A stretch of DNA of 64,000 nt, taken from Schumannella soli (GTDB lineage Bacteria > Actinomycetota > Actinomycetes > Actinomycetales > Microbacteriaceae). Below are positions 27,922 to 38,171 of this stretch, piece by piece; within the stretch, counting starts at the first letter, position 1, and each line of letters opens with the position of its first letter. Under the pieces are notes generated by a model, which was not told the DNA's origin, searched no databases, and saw nothing but the letters and a program-made list of their open reading frames with translations. Where the stretch lies: positions 62,001-126,000 of the forward strand of contig NZ_VHQG01000001.1 of the NCBI RefSeq assembly GCF_006517435.1. Reading direction: 5' to 3'. Both the position numbers and the translations under genes were made by a program.

Positions 27922-29319
27922 GTGAGCGACGACCAGCGCTGGGGCGGTCAGCAGCCTCCGGGGGCGCAGCAGCCTCCCGCGGCTCCGGCTCAGCAGCCGC
28001 CCGTCGCTCCGCAGCAGCCCTGGGGCGGCGCGCCGCAGCCCGGTGTCCCTCAGCAGCCGTGGGGCGGCGCACCGCAGCCCGGCATCCCCCAGCAGCCCTG
28101 GGCGGGCGCACCGCAGCAGCCCTGGGGCGCAGCACCGCAGCCCGGCCCCGGCGTCCCCGGTCCGGCTCAGAACGGCGGATGGCGCCCGCCGCCCAAGCCC
28201 GGACTCGTGCCGCTGCGCCCGCTCACCCTGGGCGAGATCCTCGGCGCGACCTTCCAGGTCATGCGCCGCAACCCGGCCCCGACCTTCGGCATCGCGCTGC
28301 TGCTGCAGGTGATCGCGGGCGTCGTCTCCACGGCGCTCGTCGGCGGCGTGCTCTGGGCCACGATCTCTCGTGTCGACTCGGCGGCGAGCGCCGATCAGGA
28401 TGCGATCGTCGCCGGCGGCGTCGCGGCGGGCATCGTCGCGGGTCTCGTCGGCCTCGCGCTGAATCTCGTCGTGACCGCGATCATCCAGGGCCTCGTCACG
28501 CTCGAGGTCGCGCGCGGCACCCTCGGCGAGCGCCTGCGGCTGGGCGGGATGTGGCGCCGCATCCGCCCGCGCGTCGGCGCGCTGATCGGCTGGGTCTCGC
28601 TGTTCACCGGCGTCAACATCGTCGTCATCGGCGGCTTCGCGGCCGCGCTGTTCGCGCTCGGCTCGCTCGGCGAGGCCGCGATCGGCGTGGCGATCGCGCT
28701 CGCCGTGATCCTCGCGCTCGCCTACGCCGTCGTCGGCGCCTGGCTGGGCGTGAAGCTGATCTACGTGCCCTCGGCGATCACGCTCGAGCGGCTCGGGGTG
28801 CGGGCCGCGATCCGCCGCTCGTGGACGCTCATCCGCGGCTCGTTCTGGAAGACGCTGGGCATCTATCTGCTCGTCTACGTCATCTACTACGCCGCCTCGC
28901 AGATCATCTCGACGCCGCTCGGCATCGTGCTCGGCGTCGTCGGCGGTCTGCTCGGCACGGGCGGTGACGAGACGAGCGCCACGGTGACGATCGTCGTGGT
29001 CTACGCCGCGTCGATCATCCTCAGCCTCGTCGTCGGGGCGATCGGCACGGTCATGCTGTCGGCGACGACGGCGCTGCTCTACCTCGATCTGCGGATGCGC
29101 CGCGAGGGCCTCGACCTCGAGCTCACCCGCTTCGTCGAGGCGCGGGCCGCCGGGCAGACCGAGCTGCGCGATCCCTACGAGCCGCTGCCGAACGGGGCCG
29201 GGGGAGCCGGATACGGTGCGCCGGGCGCGGCCGGATCGCCGACGACGCACCCGGGTGCGGGTCCCGCCGCGCCGGGCGGCACCGTCTATCCCCCGAGCTC
29301 CGGGTCGCCGTGGGCCTGA
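27922..29319 (+). CDS. Multispan membrane protein with Pro/Gln-rich repeat N-terminus
   Basis: A 465-residue protein. The first 85 residues are an intrinsically disordered Gln/Pro/Trp/Gly region with about four copies of a 13-residue repeat, PQQPWGGAPQPGV and variants. Residues about 115-400 form six membrane segments resembling the membrane domain of actinobacterial glycerophosphodiester-phosphodiesterase-like proteins. The GTG at 27922 follows GGGAGG. It is the first gene of the DUF4129-DUF4350-MoxR-DUF58 cluster and overlaps the next gene. Confidence 0.75.
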   Translation: MSDDQRWGGQQPPGAQQPPAAPAQQPPVAPQQPWGGAPQPGVPQQPWGGAPQPGIPQQPWAGAPQQPWGAAPQPGPGVPGPAQNGGWRPPPKPGLVPLRPLTLGEILGATFQVMRRNPAPTFGIALLLQVIAGVVSTALVGGVLWATISRVDSAASADQDAIVAGGVAAGIVAGLVGLALNLVVTAIIQGLVTLEVARGTLGERLRLGGMWRRIRPRVGALIGWVSLFTGVNIVVIGGFAAALFALGSLGEAAIGVAIALAVILALAYAVVGAWLGVKLIYVPSAITLERLGVRAAIRRSWTLIRGSFWKTLGIYLLVYVIYYAASQIISTPLGIVLGVVGGLLGTGGDETSATVTIVVVYAASIILSLVVGAIGTVMLSATTALLYLDLRMRREGLDLELTRFVEARAAGQTELRDPYEPLPNGAGGAGYGAPGAAGSPTTHPGAGPAAPGGTVYPPSSGSPWA

Positions 29320-30011
29320 TCCCCGGGTTCGCCGGCGTCGCGCCCGCGCTCCCCCGCTTCGCCGAGCCGCCCGTGACGCCCGACGGGCCGGAGGCGCGCG
29401 AATGGATCCTGCGCGAGCTCGCGAAGAGCGAGTACCAGGCGGCGAAGCCGACCCTGTTCGACATCATCGCGAAGCGGTTCTGGGACTGGTTCAACTCGCT
29501 GCAGGTGCCGGTCGCCGAGGGCGCTCCGCCGCTCGGCGTGCTGCTGATCCTCGGCGCCGTGGTGGTCGCCGTGGTCATCGCCCTGCTCATCTGGGGCGTT
29601 CCCCGGGTCAATCGCCGCAGCCGGCTCTCCGGCGGCGAGCTCTTCGGCCAGAGCGACGAGCGGGATGCGTCGACCATCCGCCGGGCCTCCGAGCAGGCCG
29701 CGAAGGCGGGCGACTGGCCGCTCGCGATCGGCGAGCGCTTCCGCGCGATCGCCCGCGCGCTGACCGAGCGCACCGTCGTGACGCTCATGCCGGGCACGAC
29801 GGCGACGGATGCGGCCCGCCGCGCCGCCGCCGTGTTCCCCGCGCAGGCTGATGCCCTCGGGGCCGGCGCGACCGCGTTCGACGGCGTGCGCTACCTCGGC
29901 GCGGCGGGCAGCCGCGACGACTACGAGCGGCTCGTCGCGCTCGACCGGGAGCTGGCCTCGGCGCGCCCGCGTCTCGACGCGGCCGAGCCGGCGCAGGTGG
30001 TGCCGCGATGA
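29310..30011 (+). CDS. DUF4129 membrane protein
   Basis: A 233-residue protein with one central membrane helix (about 72-96). The C-terminal cytosolic part contains the DUF4129 core WPLAIGERFRAIARALTER and PGTTATDAARRAAAVFP. DUF4129 proteins accompany MoxR/DUF58 genes and sometimes transglutaminase-like proteins; their job is unknown. The GTG start lies within the previous gene's end, and the stop overlaps the next ATG (ATGA). Confidence 0.85.
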   Translation: MGLIPGFAGVAPALPRFAEPPVTPDGPEAREWILRELAKSEYQAAKPTLFDIIAKRFWDWFNSLQVPVAEGAPPLGVLLILGAVVVAVVIALLIWGVPRVNRRSRLSGGELFGQSDERDASTIRRASEQAAKAGDWPLAIGERFRAIARALTERTVVTLMPGTTATDAARRAAAVFPAQADALGAGATAFDGVRYLGAAGSRDDYERLVALDRELASARPRLDAAEPAQVVPR

Positions 30012-31264
30012 CCGCGACGGAGACGAGCGCGGTATCGGCCGGCGCCACGATGACGGACGGGGCGGCCACGACCGCGTCCGCCGGCGCATCCGGGTCCGCA
30101 TCCGGCTCCCGCGACGCCGTCGCGCTGACCCCGACCGTGCGCTCGCGACTGCGCCGCGCGCTCGGCTGGGTCGTGCTCGTCGTGGTGGTGCTCGCGCTGC
30201 TGCTCGCGGGCACCCTTCTCGCCCGCGGCGGCTCGCAGGGCGACCCGTTCTCGATCGAGGATCCGGGCCCGCAGGGATCCCGTGCGCTCGCGCAGGTGCT
30301 GCGCGACCACGGCGTCACGGTCACCGCCGCCGACAGTCTCGACCGCGCCCGCGCGGCCGCCGGCGGCGCCGGCGAGACCACGCTGCTCGTCTACGACGTG
30401 AACGGCATCCTGTCGCCGACGCAGATCGCCGAGCTGCCCGAGGTCGCCGACCGCATCGTGCTGGTCGAACCCGGGCTGCGCCTGCTCAGCCTCGCCCCCG
30501 GTGTGAACGCCCGCGGTTCGGCGTCGGGCGTGCGCGAGGCCGACTGCGCCCTGCCCGCGGTCGAGCGCGCCGCCCGTGTGGAGGTGACCGGCAAGGCCTA
30601 CAGCGCGACCGACGAGGTGGATGCACGCTGCCTCGGCGACGAGAAGAACGGCTACAGCGTCGTGCAGACCCAGCACGACGGCGCCGAGGTCACGGTGCTC
30701 GGCGCCTCGCGCGCCCTGCAGAACGAGGGCGTCGACCAGGTCGGCAACGCGGCGCTCGTGATCAACCTGCTCGGCGAGCGCGACACCCTCGTCTGGTACC
30801 GCCCGGGCCTCGACGACCTGCCGGCCACCGCGACCGAGGGCACGCTGCAGCCCGGCTTCTACATCCCGCTCGCCGTGCTGCTCTTCGCGGTCGGCGCCGC
30901 GGCGATCCTGTGGCGGGGTCGCCGCTTCGGCCCGCTCGTCGTCGAGAACCTGCCCGTGACGGTGCGGGCGAGCGAGACGATGGAGGGCCGCGCGCGGCTC
31001 TACGCCCGATCGTCGGCGCGACTGCGCGCTCTCGACGCGCTGCGGCTCGGCACGATCGACCGCCTCGCCCGCGCCGTCGGGCTGCCCAGCGCCGCCACCG
31101 TGACCGAGGTCGTGCTGGCTGTCGCGGAGCTCACCGGGCGGCCGCCGACCGACATCGGGGCGCTGCTCGTCGACACCGAGCCGCGCAGCGACGGCGAGCT
31201 CGTCGACCTCTCCGATCGGCTGCGGCGTCTCGAACACGACGTCGCGGCGCGGCTGCCCCACTGA
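30008..31264 (+). CDS. DUF4350 membrane protein
   Basis: A 418-residue protein: a disordered N-terminus, a membrane helix (about 53-73), an extracellular DUF4350 domain beginning DPFSIEDPGPQGSRALAQVLRDHGV, a second helix (about 285-300) and a cytosolic tail with R-x-Y-A-R-S-S-A-R-L-R. DUF4350 resembles a glutamine-amidotransferase-like fold in related systems. It is translationally coupled to the DUF4129 gene and is the membrane component preceding MoxR. Confidence 0.85.
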   Translation: MTATETSAVSAGATMTDGAATTASAGASGSASGSRDAVALTPTVRSRLRRALGWVVLVVVVLALLLAGTLLARGGSQGDPFSIEDPGPQGSRALAQVLRDHGVTVTAADSLDRARAAAGGAGETTLLVYDVNGILSPTQIAELPEVADRIVLVEPGLRLLSLAPGVNARGSASGVREADCALPAVERAARVEVTGKAYSATDEVDARCLGDEKNGYSVVQTQHDGAEVTVLGASRALQNEGVDQVGNAALVINLLGERDTLVWYRPGLDDLPATATEGTLQPGFYIPLAVLLFAVGAAAILWRGRRFGPLVVENLPVTVRASETMEGRARLYARSSARLRALDALRLGTIDRLARAVGLPSAATVTEVVLAVAELTGRPPTDIGALLVDTEPRSDGELVDLSDRLRRLEHDVAARLPH

Positions 31265-31280
31265 CCCGGCCCCGGCCGAA

Positions 31281-31308
31281 CCGACCACCGACCACCGACC
31301 ACCGACCC
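31281..31308. repeat. Four tandem 7-bp units before the MoxR gene
   Basis: CCGACCA is repeated at 31281, 31288 and 31295, with a fourth imperfect copy (CCGACCC) at 31302, between the DUF4350 stop and the MoxR ribosome site. It may affect leader spacing; no other role is visible. Confidence 0.75.
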
Positions 31309-31327
31309 GCTTGCGAAGGACGCCTCC

Positions 31328-33301
31328 ATGACCGACCCGCAGAACCCCCACGGGAACGAGCAGCGCGACGAGCGCGGCGACCAGCCGGAGTGGGCGCAGC
31401 AGCCCGCACCGCACCCGGACGCGCAGCAGCCCGACTCACTCCAGCAGGAGGCGTCGAGCGCGTCGCCGTTCGGGGCAGCGGACGGCAAGGACGCCCGCGA
31501 CGCCGCGCCCGCGACGCCCTCGACGGATGCGACGGCGGCCGAGCCGGCTCCGGGCGCGCCGTGGGCACCCGCTCCGAGCGCCGAGCCGTCGGCGGCGGAG
31601 ACGGGATGGGCCGACTGGTCCGCGGCGCCGCCGCCCGAGCCGGCGTCGCTGTCGGCCCCCGAGCAGCCGATCTGGTCGGCGCCGCCGGCACCCGCCGCGC
31701 CGGCCGGGCCCGCCGCCGAGCCGGAGGCGACGCCAGCCGAATTCGCGCAGCCCAGCTGGGCGCCGCAGGCGGAGCAGCAGGCGGAGCAGCAGCGGCCCGA
31801 GCAGCCGTCGACTGAGCAGCCGCAGTCCGAGCCGAGTCCGTTCGAGCCGGCTCAGCCCGAGCAGGTCTGGCCGGAGCCGGCTCAGCCTGCCTCCGTCGAG
31901 CATCCGGCCTGGGAGAACCAGCCCGCCCCGATGCCGGAGCAGCAGGTGCCCCTCGAATCGGCGCCCGACTGGAACGCTCCGCCCACCCCGACGACGGACG
32001 CCGCCCCGAGCTGGGCGACGCCCCCCGCCGAGGAGGCCCCCGCGTGGGCGACGCCGCCGACCGACCAGGCGTCCGCGTCCGTCCCCTTCCCCGGTCAGCA
32101 GGACGCCGCCGAGCCGGCCACCGGCGTCGCGGCCGAGCCGGCCGCCTTCGCTCCGGGGATCGACGACGCCGCCGCGCCGCGTCCCTCCGGACGTCGCGCC
32201 GCCCAGCCCGGCGACGCCGAGCACGCCGACGCGCCGCCGTCCGATACCCCGTCGGGCGATGCCGCGTACCCCGCGACTCCGGCGGAGACGCAGGCCGAGC
32301 AGCCCGCCGCATCCGATCAGCTCGTCGCATCCGCCCCGCCCGCCGCCTCCGAAGCCGAGCTGCGTGACGCGGTCGCCCGTGTGCGCGCCGAGGTCGCGAA
32401 GTCGGTCGTCGGCCAGGACGGCGCCGTGTCGGGCCTGCTGATCGCCCTGCTCGCCGGCGGCCACGTGCTGCTCGAGGGCGTTCCCGGCGTCGCCAAGACG
32501 CTGCTCGTGCGCACCTTGAGCCACGCGCTCAGCCTCGACACGAAGCGCGTGCAGTTCACGCCCGACCTCATGCCGGGCGACATCACCGGCTCGATCGTCT
32601 ACGACGCCAAGAGCGGCGACTTCGAGTTCCGCGAGGGGCCGGTGTTCACCAACATCCTGCTCGCCGACGAGATCAACCGCACGCCTCCGAAGACGCAGTC
32701 GTCGCTGCTCGAGGCGATGGAGGAGCGCCAGGTCTCGGCCGACGGCGTCACCCGCCGTCTGCCCGAGCACTTCCTCGTCGCCGCCACGCAGAATCCGGTC
32801 GAGTACGAGGGCACCTACACGCTGCCCGAGGCGCAGCTCGACCGCTTCCTGCTCAAGCTCGTGCTCGAGCTGCCCGAGCGCGACGCCGAGGTCGAGGTGC
32901 TCAGCCGCCACGCCGCCGGCTTCAACCCGCGCGACCTCGCCGCCGCCGGCGTCACCCCGGTGCTCGACGCCGAGCAGCTCGCCGCCGCGCAGGCCGCCGT
33001 GCGGCAGGTGCCCGTCTCGCCCGACGTGCTCGGCTACGCCGTCGACCTCGCCCGCGCGACCCGCACGAGCCCGTCGGTCAAGCTCGGCGTCAGCCCGCGC
33101 GGCACGACCGCGCTGCTCGCCGCGTCGCGGGCCTGGGCGTGGATGATCGGCGCGGCCGGCGTGACGCCCGACCACATCCAGGCGATGGCGATCCCGGTGC
33201 TGCGGCACCGCATCCAGCTGCGCCCCGAAGCGGAACTGGAAGGAGTGGGCGCCGACACGGTGCTGCGGTCGATCCTGCAGCAGGTGCGGGTGCCGATCTG
33301 A
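31328..33301 (+). CDS. MoxR-type AAA ATPase with 335-residue disordered N-terminal extension
   Basis: A 657-residue protein. Residues 1 to about 335 are low-complexity Pro/Ala/Glu/Trp-rich sequence with many EQP, SWA and AWATPP elements. The AAA module follows: Walker A GVPGVAKT (about 384), Walker B ADEINRTPPKTQSSLLEAMEERQV and sensor AATQNPVEYEGTYTLPEAQ. Ordinary MoxR proteins are about 320-350 residues, so the extension doubles the length. MoxR ATPases are chaperone-like partners of VWA/DUF58 proteins, and the DUF58 gene follows four bases later. ATG 31328 has AAGGA eight bases upstream. Confidence 0.9.
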   Translation: MTDPQNPHGNEQRDERGDQPEWAQQPAPHPDAQQPDSLQQEASSASPFGAADGKDARDAAPATPSTDATAAEPAPGAPWAPAPSAEPSAAETGWADWSAAPPPEPASLSAPEQPIWSAPPAPAAPAGPAAEPEATPAEFAQPSWAPQAEQQAEQQRPEQPSTEQPQSEPSPFEPAQPEQVWPEPAQPASVEHPAWENQPAPMPEQQVPLESAPDWNAPPTPTTDAAPSWATPPAEEAPAWATPPTDQASASVPFPGQQDAAEPATGVAAEPAAFAPGIDDAAAPRPSGRRAAQPGDAEHADAPPSDTPSGDAAYPATPAETQAEQPAASDQLVASAPPAASEAELRDAVARVRAEVAKSVVGQDGAVSGLLIALLAGGHVLLEGVPGVAKTLLVRTLSHALSLDTKRVQFTPDLMPGDITGSIVYDAKSGDFEFREGPVFTNILLADEINRTPPKTQSSLLEAMEERQVSADGVTRRLPEHFLVAATQNPVEYEGTYTLPEAQLDRFLLKLVLELPERDAEVEVLSRHAAGFNPRDLAAAGVTPVLDAEQLAAAQAAVRQVPVSPDVLGYAVDLARATRTSPSVKLGVSPRGTTALLAASRAWAWMIGAAGVTPDHIQAMAIPVLRHRIQLRPEAELEGVGADTVLRSILQQVRVPI

Positions 33302-33304
33302 GCC

Positions 33305-34621
33305 ATGGCCGTCTCCGGTTGGTTCGTGCTGCTGCTCGCGCTCGGCTCCGTGCCCGTGATCGCGGGCGGCGGATGGGCGTGGGTCGGCATCTGGGTGGGC
33401 GGCGTGATCGTGCTCACGGTCGTCGACCTCGTGCTGGCGGGGTCGCCGCGACGGCTGCGGCTCGAGCGCGAGCTGCCGGCGCGGATGCGTCTCGGAGAGT
33501 CGGTCTCGTCGACCCTCTTCGTCACGAACACGGGCCGCCGCACGGTGCGCGGTGTGCTGCGCGACGCCTGGACGCCGTCGGCCGGAGCGACCCCGACGCG
33601 GCGCAAGGTCAGCATCCCCCGCGGCGAGCGCCGCGCCGTGCAGCAGACGCTGACGCCGTTCCGCCGCGGCGAGCGCCGGGCGCAGCACGTGACCGTTCGC
33701 TCCTTCGGGCCGCTGCGTCTCGCCGCACGTCAGGTGACCCTGCAGGCGCCCGGCGCGGTGCGCGTGCTGCCGCCGTTCAACTCGCGCAAGCACCTGCCCT
33801 CGCGGCTCGCGCGGCTGCGTGAGCTCGACGGGCGCACGAGCGTCATGATCCGCGGTCAGGGCACCGAGTTCGACAGCCTGCGCGAGTACGTGCGCGGCGA
33901 CGACGTGCGCTCGATCGACTGGCGCGCCACCGCCCGCCGACGGGACCCGCTGCTGCCGAGCGCGCTCAAGCTCGTCGTGCGCACCTGGCGTCCCGAGCGC
34001 GACCGCCGCGTGGTGCTCATCGTCGACTCCGGTCGCACGGCCGCCGCCCGCATCGCCGACGAGCCGCGCATCGACACCGCCTTCGAGGCGAGCCTGCTGC
34101 TCGCCGCTCTCGCCTCCCGTGCCGGCGACCGCGTCGACCTGGCGATCTACGACCGGCGCATCCGCGGGCGGGTTCAGGGCCAGACCGGCGCCGAGCTGCT
34201 CGCCCGCATGGTCGACACGATGGCGCCGGTCGAGCCGGAGCTGATCGAGGCCGACTGGACGGGTGTGCCCGGCATCGTGCGCTCCATCACCTCGCAGCGC
34301 GCCCTCGTCGTGCTGCTCACCTCGATCGACGCCCCCGGAGCATCCACGGGCCTGCTCTCGGTGCTGCCGCAGCTCACCCGCAAGCACCTCGTCGTCGTGG
34401 CCTCGGTCACCGACCCCGACGTGCTCGAGGCGACGCGACAGCGCGCCGACCGGCACGAGGTCTACCGCGCCGCCGCCGCAGAGCGGGCACTGCTGGACGC
34501 CTCGCGCGTTGCGGCCGCGATCCGCCAGCTCGGTGCCGAGGTCGTGACGGCATCCCCGTCGGAGCTGCCGCCGGCGCTCGCCGACCGCTACCTCGCGCTC
34601 AAGGCCGCCGGCCGGCTGTAG
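33305..34621 (+). CDS. DUF58 (VWA-like) protein
   Basis: A 438-residue protein with two N-terminal membrane helices (about 5-45), a beta-sandwich segment, then the DUF58 signature GQGTEFDSLREYVRGDDVRSIDWRA-like stretch (about 183-207) and a VWA-like core with VVLIVDSGRT (a partial MIDAS). It is the expected partner of the MoxR ATPase. It ends in an inverted repeat shared with the convergent SpoIIM gene. Confidence 0.9.
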   Translation: MAVSGWFVLLLALGSVPVIAGGGWAWVGIWVGGVIVLTVVDLVLAGSPRRLRLERELPARMRLGESVSSTLFVTNTGRRTVRGVLRDAWTPSAGATPTRRKVSIPRGERRAVQQTLTPFRRGERRAQHVTVRSFGPLRLAARQVTLQAPGAVRVLPPFNSRKHLPSRLARLRELDGRTSVMIRGQGTEFDSLREYVRGDDVRSIDWRATARRRDPLLPSALKLVVRTWRPERDRRVVLIVDSGRTAAARIADEPRIDTAFEASLLLAALASRAGDRVDLAIYDRRIRGRVQGQTGAELLARMVDTMAPVEPELIEADWTGVPGIVRSITSQRALVVLLTSIDAPGASTGLLSVLPQLTRKHLVVVASVTDPDVLEATRQRADRHEVYRAAAAERALLDASRVAAAIRQLGAEVVTASPSELPPALADRYLALKAAGRL

Positions 34622-34647
34622 CGCTCGGCGCCAGGCCAGCCGGCCGG
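34608..34647. terminator. Inverted repeat at the DUF58/SpoIIM convergence
   Basis: CCGGCCGGCTG (34608-34618) and CAGCCGGCCGG (34637-34647) are perfect 11-bp complements around 18 bases that include the DUF58 stop. It is probably a bidirectional terminator. Confidence 0.5.
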
Positions 34648-34660
34648 GCAGCCGCCCGCT

Positions 34661-35653
34661 TCAGCCCGCGACGAGCTTCTCCTCGCCGGCCTCGAAGCGC
34701 TCCAGGTCGCCGGTCTGACCGGCCCGGAAGGCGCGACGGCCGACGATCCACTGATATGCGATCCACGCCAGCAGCGCGACCGTGCCGATGCCGATCTTGA
34801 TCGGCCACGGCCAGTCCTGGCGCGTGACGATTCCCTCGATGAGGCCCGAGGTCAGCAGCATGAGCGTCGTGCCGATCACGAGCGTGAACAGGGCGCGGCC
34901 GTCTTCGCGCAGCGCCTGCGCCCGGGTGCGGTGACCGGGCGCGACCCAGGCCCAGAAGATGAGGATGCCCGTCGCCCCGGCCAGGAAGATCGAGTAGAGC
35001 TCGAGCTGGCCGTGCGGAGCGATATAGAGGAAGAAGTCGTCGAGCCGGCCCTCGTGCGCCATGATCGCGCCCGAGATCCCGACGTTCTGCGAGTTCTGGA
35101 ACAGCGCGTACGGCGCCCAGACGCCGAGGATGCCGAAGGCGATGCACTGCGCCGCGATGAAGGCGTTGTTCGTCCACACCTGACCCGAGAACGCCGCCTC
35201 GGAGCGGTTCGAGTAGTAGTCGACGAACTGCTTCGGGTACGCCTCGATGTTCGTCTGCCCGACGACCGCGACGAGGTTGCGCGGGTCGCTGCCGAGCCAG
35301 ACGCCGTAGGCGACCCCGACGGCCACGCAGGCGACCGTGACCCAGAAGGTGATCCAGCGCACCCGGTAGAGCGCCGCCGGCAGCGACGCGGTGAAGAAGA
35401 TCGCGATCTGACGCAGCGGGTTGGCAGGCGTGCCCGTGAACTTCAGCCGCGCGCGCGACATCGCGAGCGACAGCCGGTCGGCGGGGATGCTGCGCCCCAT
35501 CGTCGAGGTCATGGTCGACAGCTCGGTCGCGCCCGACCGGTAAAGATCGATCAGCTCGTCCGCCTCGCGGCCGTCGAGGCGACGCATCCCGCCGAGGTGC
35601 GCGAGGCGATCCCATTTCGGGCCGTGCGCAGCTGAGTAGGCGTCGAGATCCAT
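34661..35653 (-). CDS. Stage II sporulation protein M-like membrane protein (SpoIIM/DUF95)
   Basis: A 330-residue protein with a soluble N-terminal helical part containing LYRSGATELSTM, then five or more membrane segments. The conserved segment TNNAFIAAQCIAFGILGVWA and the HGQLEL signature of the SpoIIM family are present. Outside spore formers it travels with RDD and MoxR/DUF58 genes. The start at 35653 follows TATCAT by eight bases with no Shine-Dalgarno, so a leaderless mRNA is likely. Only 17 bp separate it from the divergent RDD start. Confidence 0.88.
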   Translation of the reverse strand: MDLDAYSAAHGPKWDRLAHLGGMRRLDGREADELIDLYRSGATELSTMTSTMGRSIPADRLSLAMSRARLKFTGTPANPLRQIAIFFTASLPAALYRVRWITFWVTVACVAVGVAYGVWLGSDPRNLVAVVGQTNIEAYPKQFVDYYSNRSEAAFSGQVWTNNAFIAAQCIAFGILGVWAPYALFQNSQNVGISGAIMAHEGRLDDFFLYIAPHGQLELYSIFLAGATGILIFWAWVAPGHRTRAQALREDGRALFTLVIGTTLMLLTSGLIEGIVTRQDWPWPIKIGIGTVALLAWIAYQWIVGRRAFRAGQTGDLERFEAGEEKLVAG

Positions 35654-35670
35654 GTGGTTCGATGATACGC

Positions 35671-36531
35671 ATGGCACGCACGCCGGAGGCGGACTCGGTC
35701 GACTACGACGACACCGTCGACGAGCTCGTCGTCGGCGAGGCGGTCGCCCTCGATCTGCGGCCCGCGAGCTTCGCGGTGCGCGCCGGCGGATGCGCGATCG
35801 ACGCCCTCGTCTACGGCGGCGGCTACGTCGGCACGATCATCGCGCTGTCGTTCTCGGGCCTGTTCGATCGGATCGGCGAGGCCGAGGGGGCCATCCTCAG
35901 CGTCGTGCTGCTCGTGACCTGCCTGATCGTGGCGCCGATCGTGGTCGAGCTCGCGAGCCGCGGCAAGTCGCTCGGGCGTCTCGCGCTCGGCACCCGCATC
36001 GTGCGCGACGACGGCGGGGCGATCGGATTCCGACACGCCTTCATCCGCAGCGTCGTCGGTCTGCTCGACTTCTGGTTCACGAGCTTCGGCGCCGCGGCGC
36101 TGACCGGGCTGCTGAACCGCCGCAGCAAGCGCCTCGGCGACCTGCTCGCCGGAACCTATGCGCAGTACGAGCGGGTCTCGCGAGCGCAGAAGCCCGTGTT
36201 CGGGGTGCCGTTCCAACTGGGCGGATGGGCGCAGACGGCTGACGTGGGCCGGCTGCCCGCACCGCTGGCCCGGCGCATCGCGCAGTTCCTGGCGCAGGCG
36301 CCGAAGATGACGCCCGACCGCCGTGTGCTGCTCGCCCGCTCGCTCGCCGACGAGACCGCCGTGTGGGTGTCGCCGATCCCCGTCGGAGCCGACGCCGAGC
36401 TGTTCCTCGCCGCCGTCACCGTGCTGCGCCGCGACCGCGAGAGCGCCGCCCTGCAGCTCGAGGCCGCGGGGCTGCAGCGCCTGCAGCCGGCACTGCGCGG
36501 CACCCCGCACGGGTTCCCCGACCGCGGCTGA
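35671..36531 (+). CDS. RDD-family membrane protein
   Basis: A 286-residue protein with an RDD domain (about 25-170): a modified first motif RAGGCAIDALVYGG, three membrane segments and GKSLGRLALGTRIVRDDGG. The C-terminal 110 residues are soluble and helical (MTPDRRVLLARSLADE) and unclassified. An alternative ATG at 35662 adds three residues. The SpoIIM gene is divergent with almost no intergenic DNA; this pair is commonly linked in Actinobacteria. Function unknown. Confidence 0.85.
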   Translation: MARTPEADSVDYDDTVDELVVGEAVALDLRPASFAVRAGGCAIDALVYGGGYVGTIIALSFSGLFDRIGEAEGAILSVVLLVTCLIVAPIVVELASRGKSLGRLALGTRIVRDDGGAIGFRHAFIRSVVGLLDFWFTSFGAAALTGLLNRRSKRLGDLLAGTYAQYERVSRAQKPVFGVPFQLGGWAQTADVGRLPAPLARRIAQFLAQAPKMTPDRRVLLARSLADETAVWVSPIPVGADAELFLAAVTVLRRDRESAALQLEAAGLQRLQPALRGTPHGFPDRG

Positions 36532-36553
36532 CGCCGACGCGCACTCACCGCTC

Positions 36554-36580
36554 GCCGTTCACCGGTCACCCGGCAACGGC
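36554..36580. terminator. Nested hairpin between RDD gene and sahH
   Basis: GCCGTT (36554-36559) pairs with AACGGC (36575-36580), with CCGG-TCAC-CCGG inside. An outer pair GCCGACGC (36533) and GCGTCGGC (36579) is an alternative. It lies in the 63-bp gap of convergent genes, so it is probably a terminator. Confidence 0.45.
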
Positions 36581-36594
36581 GTCGGCTCCCCCGC

Positions 36595-38070
<1,476 letters not shown>

Positions 38071-38100
38071 GGGAACGATTCTCGCAGACGTGCGGATGCT

Positions 38101-38168
38101 GGATCGCCGCGCGATCCTCGTCTCGCCGCACGATATTCGGGCTCCGACCCGGGATCGCGCGGCGATCC
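38101..38168. repeat. 17-bp inverted repeat between phosphomannomutase and sahH genes
   Basis: GGATCGCCGCGCGATCC (38101-38117) and its exact reverse complement (38152-38168) are 34 bp apart. Each arm is itself a 7-bp palindrome with a 3-base loop. It begins four bases past the phosphomannomutase stop on the minus strand. It may act as terminator of that gene or as a large cruciform. Confidence 0.7.
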
Positions 38169-38171
38169 TGA

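Noticed and set aside
31436-34456. A minus-strand open frame of about 1000 codons opposite MoxR and DUF58
   Set aside because: Composition is a shadow of the real genes; no motif is recognisable.
38071-38171. Possible S-adenosylhomocysteine riboswitch before sahH
   Set aside because: The leader lacks the conserved SAH aptamer core sequences I know; the visible structure is only a long inverted repeat beginning just past the previous stop.
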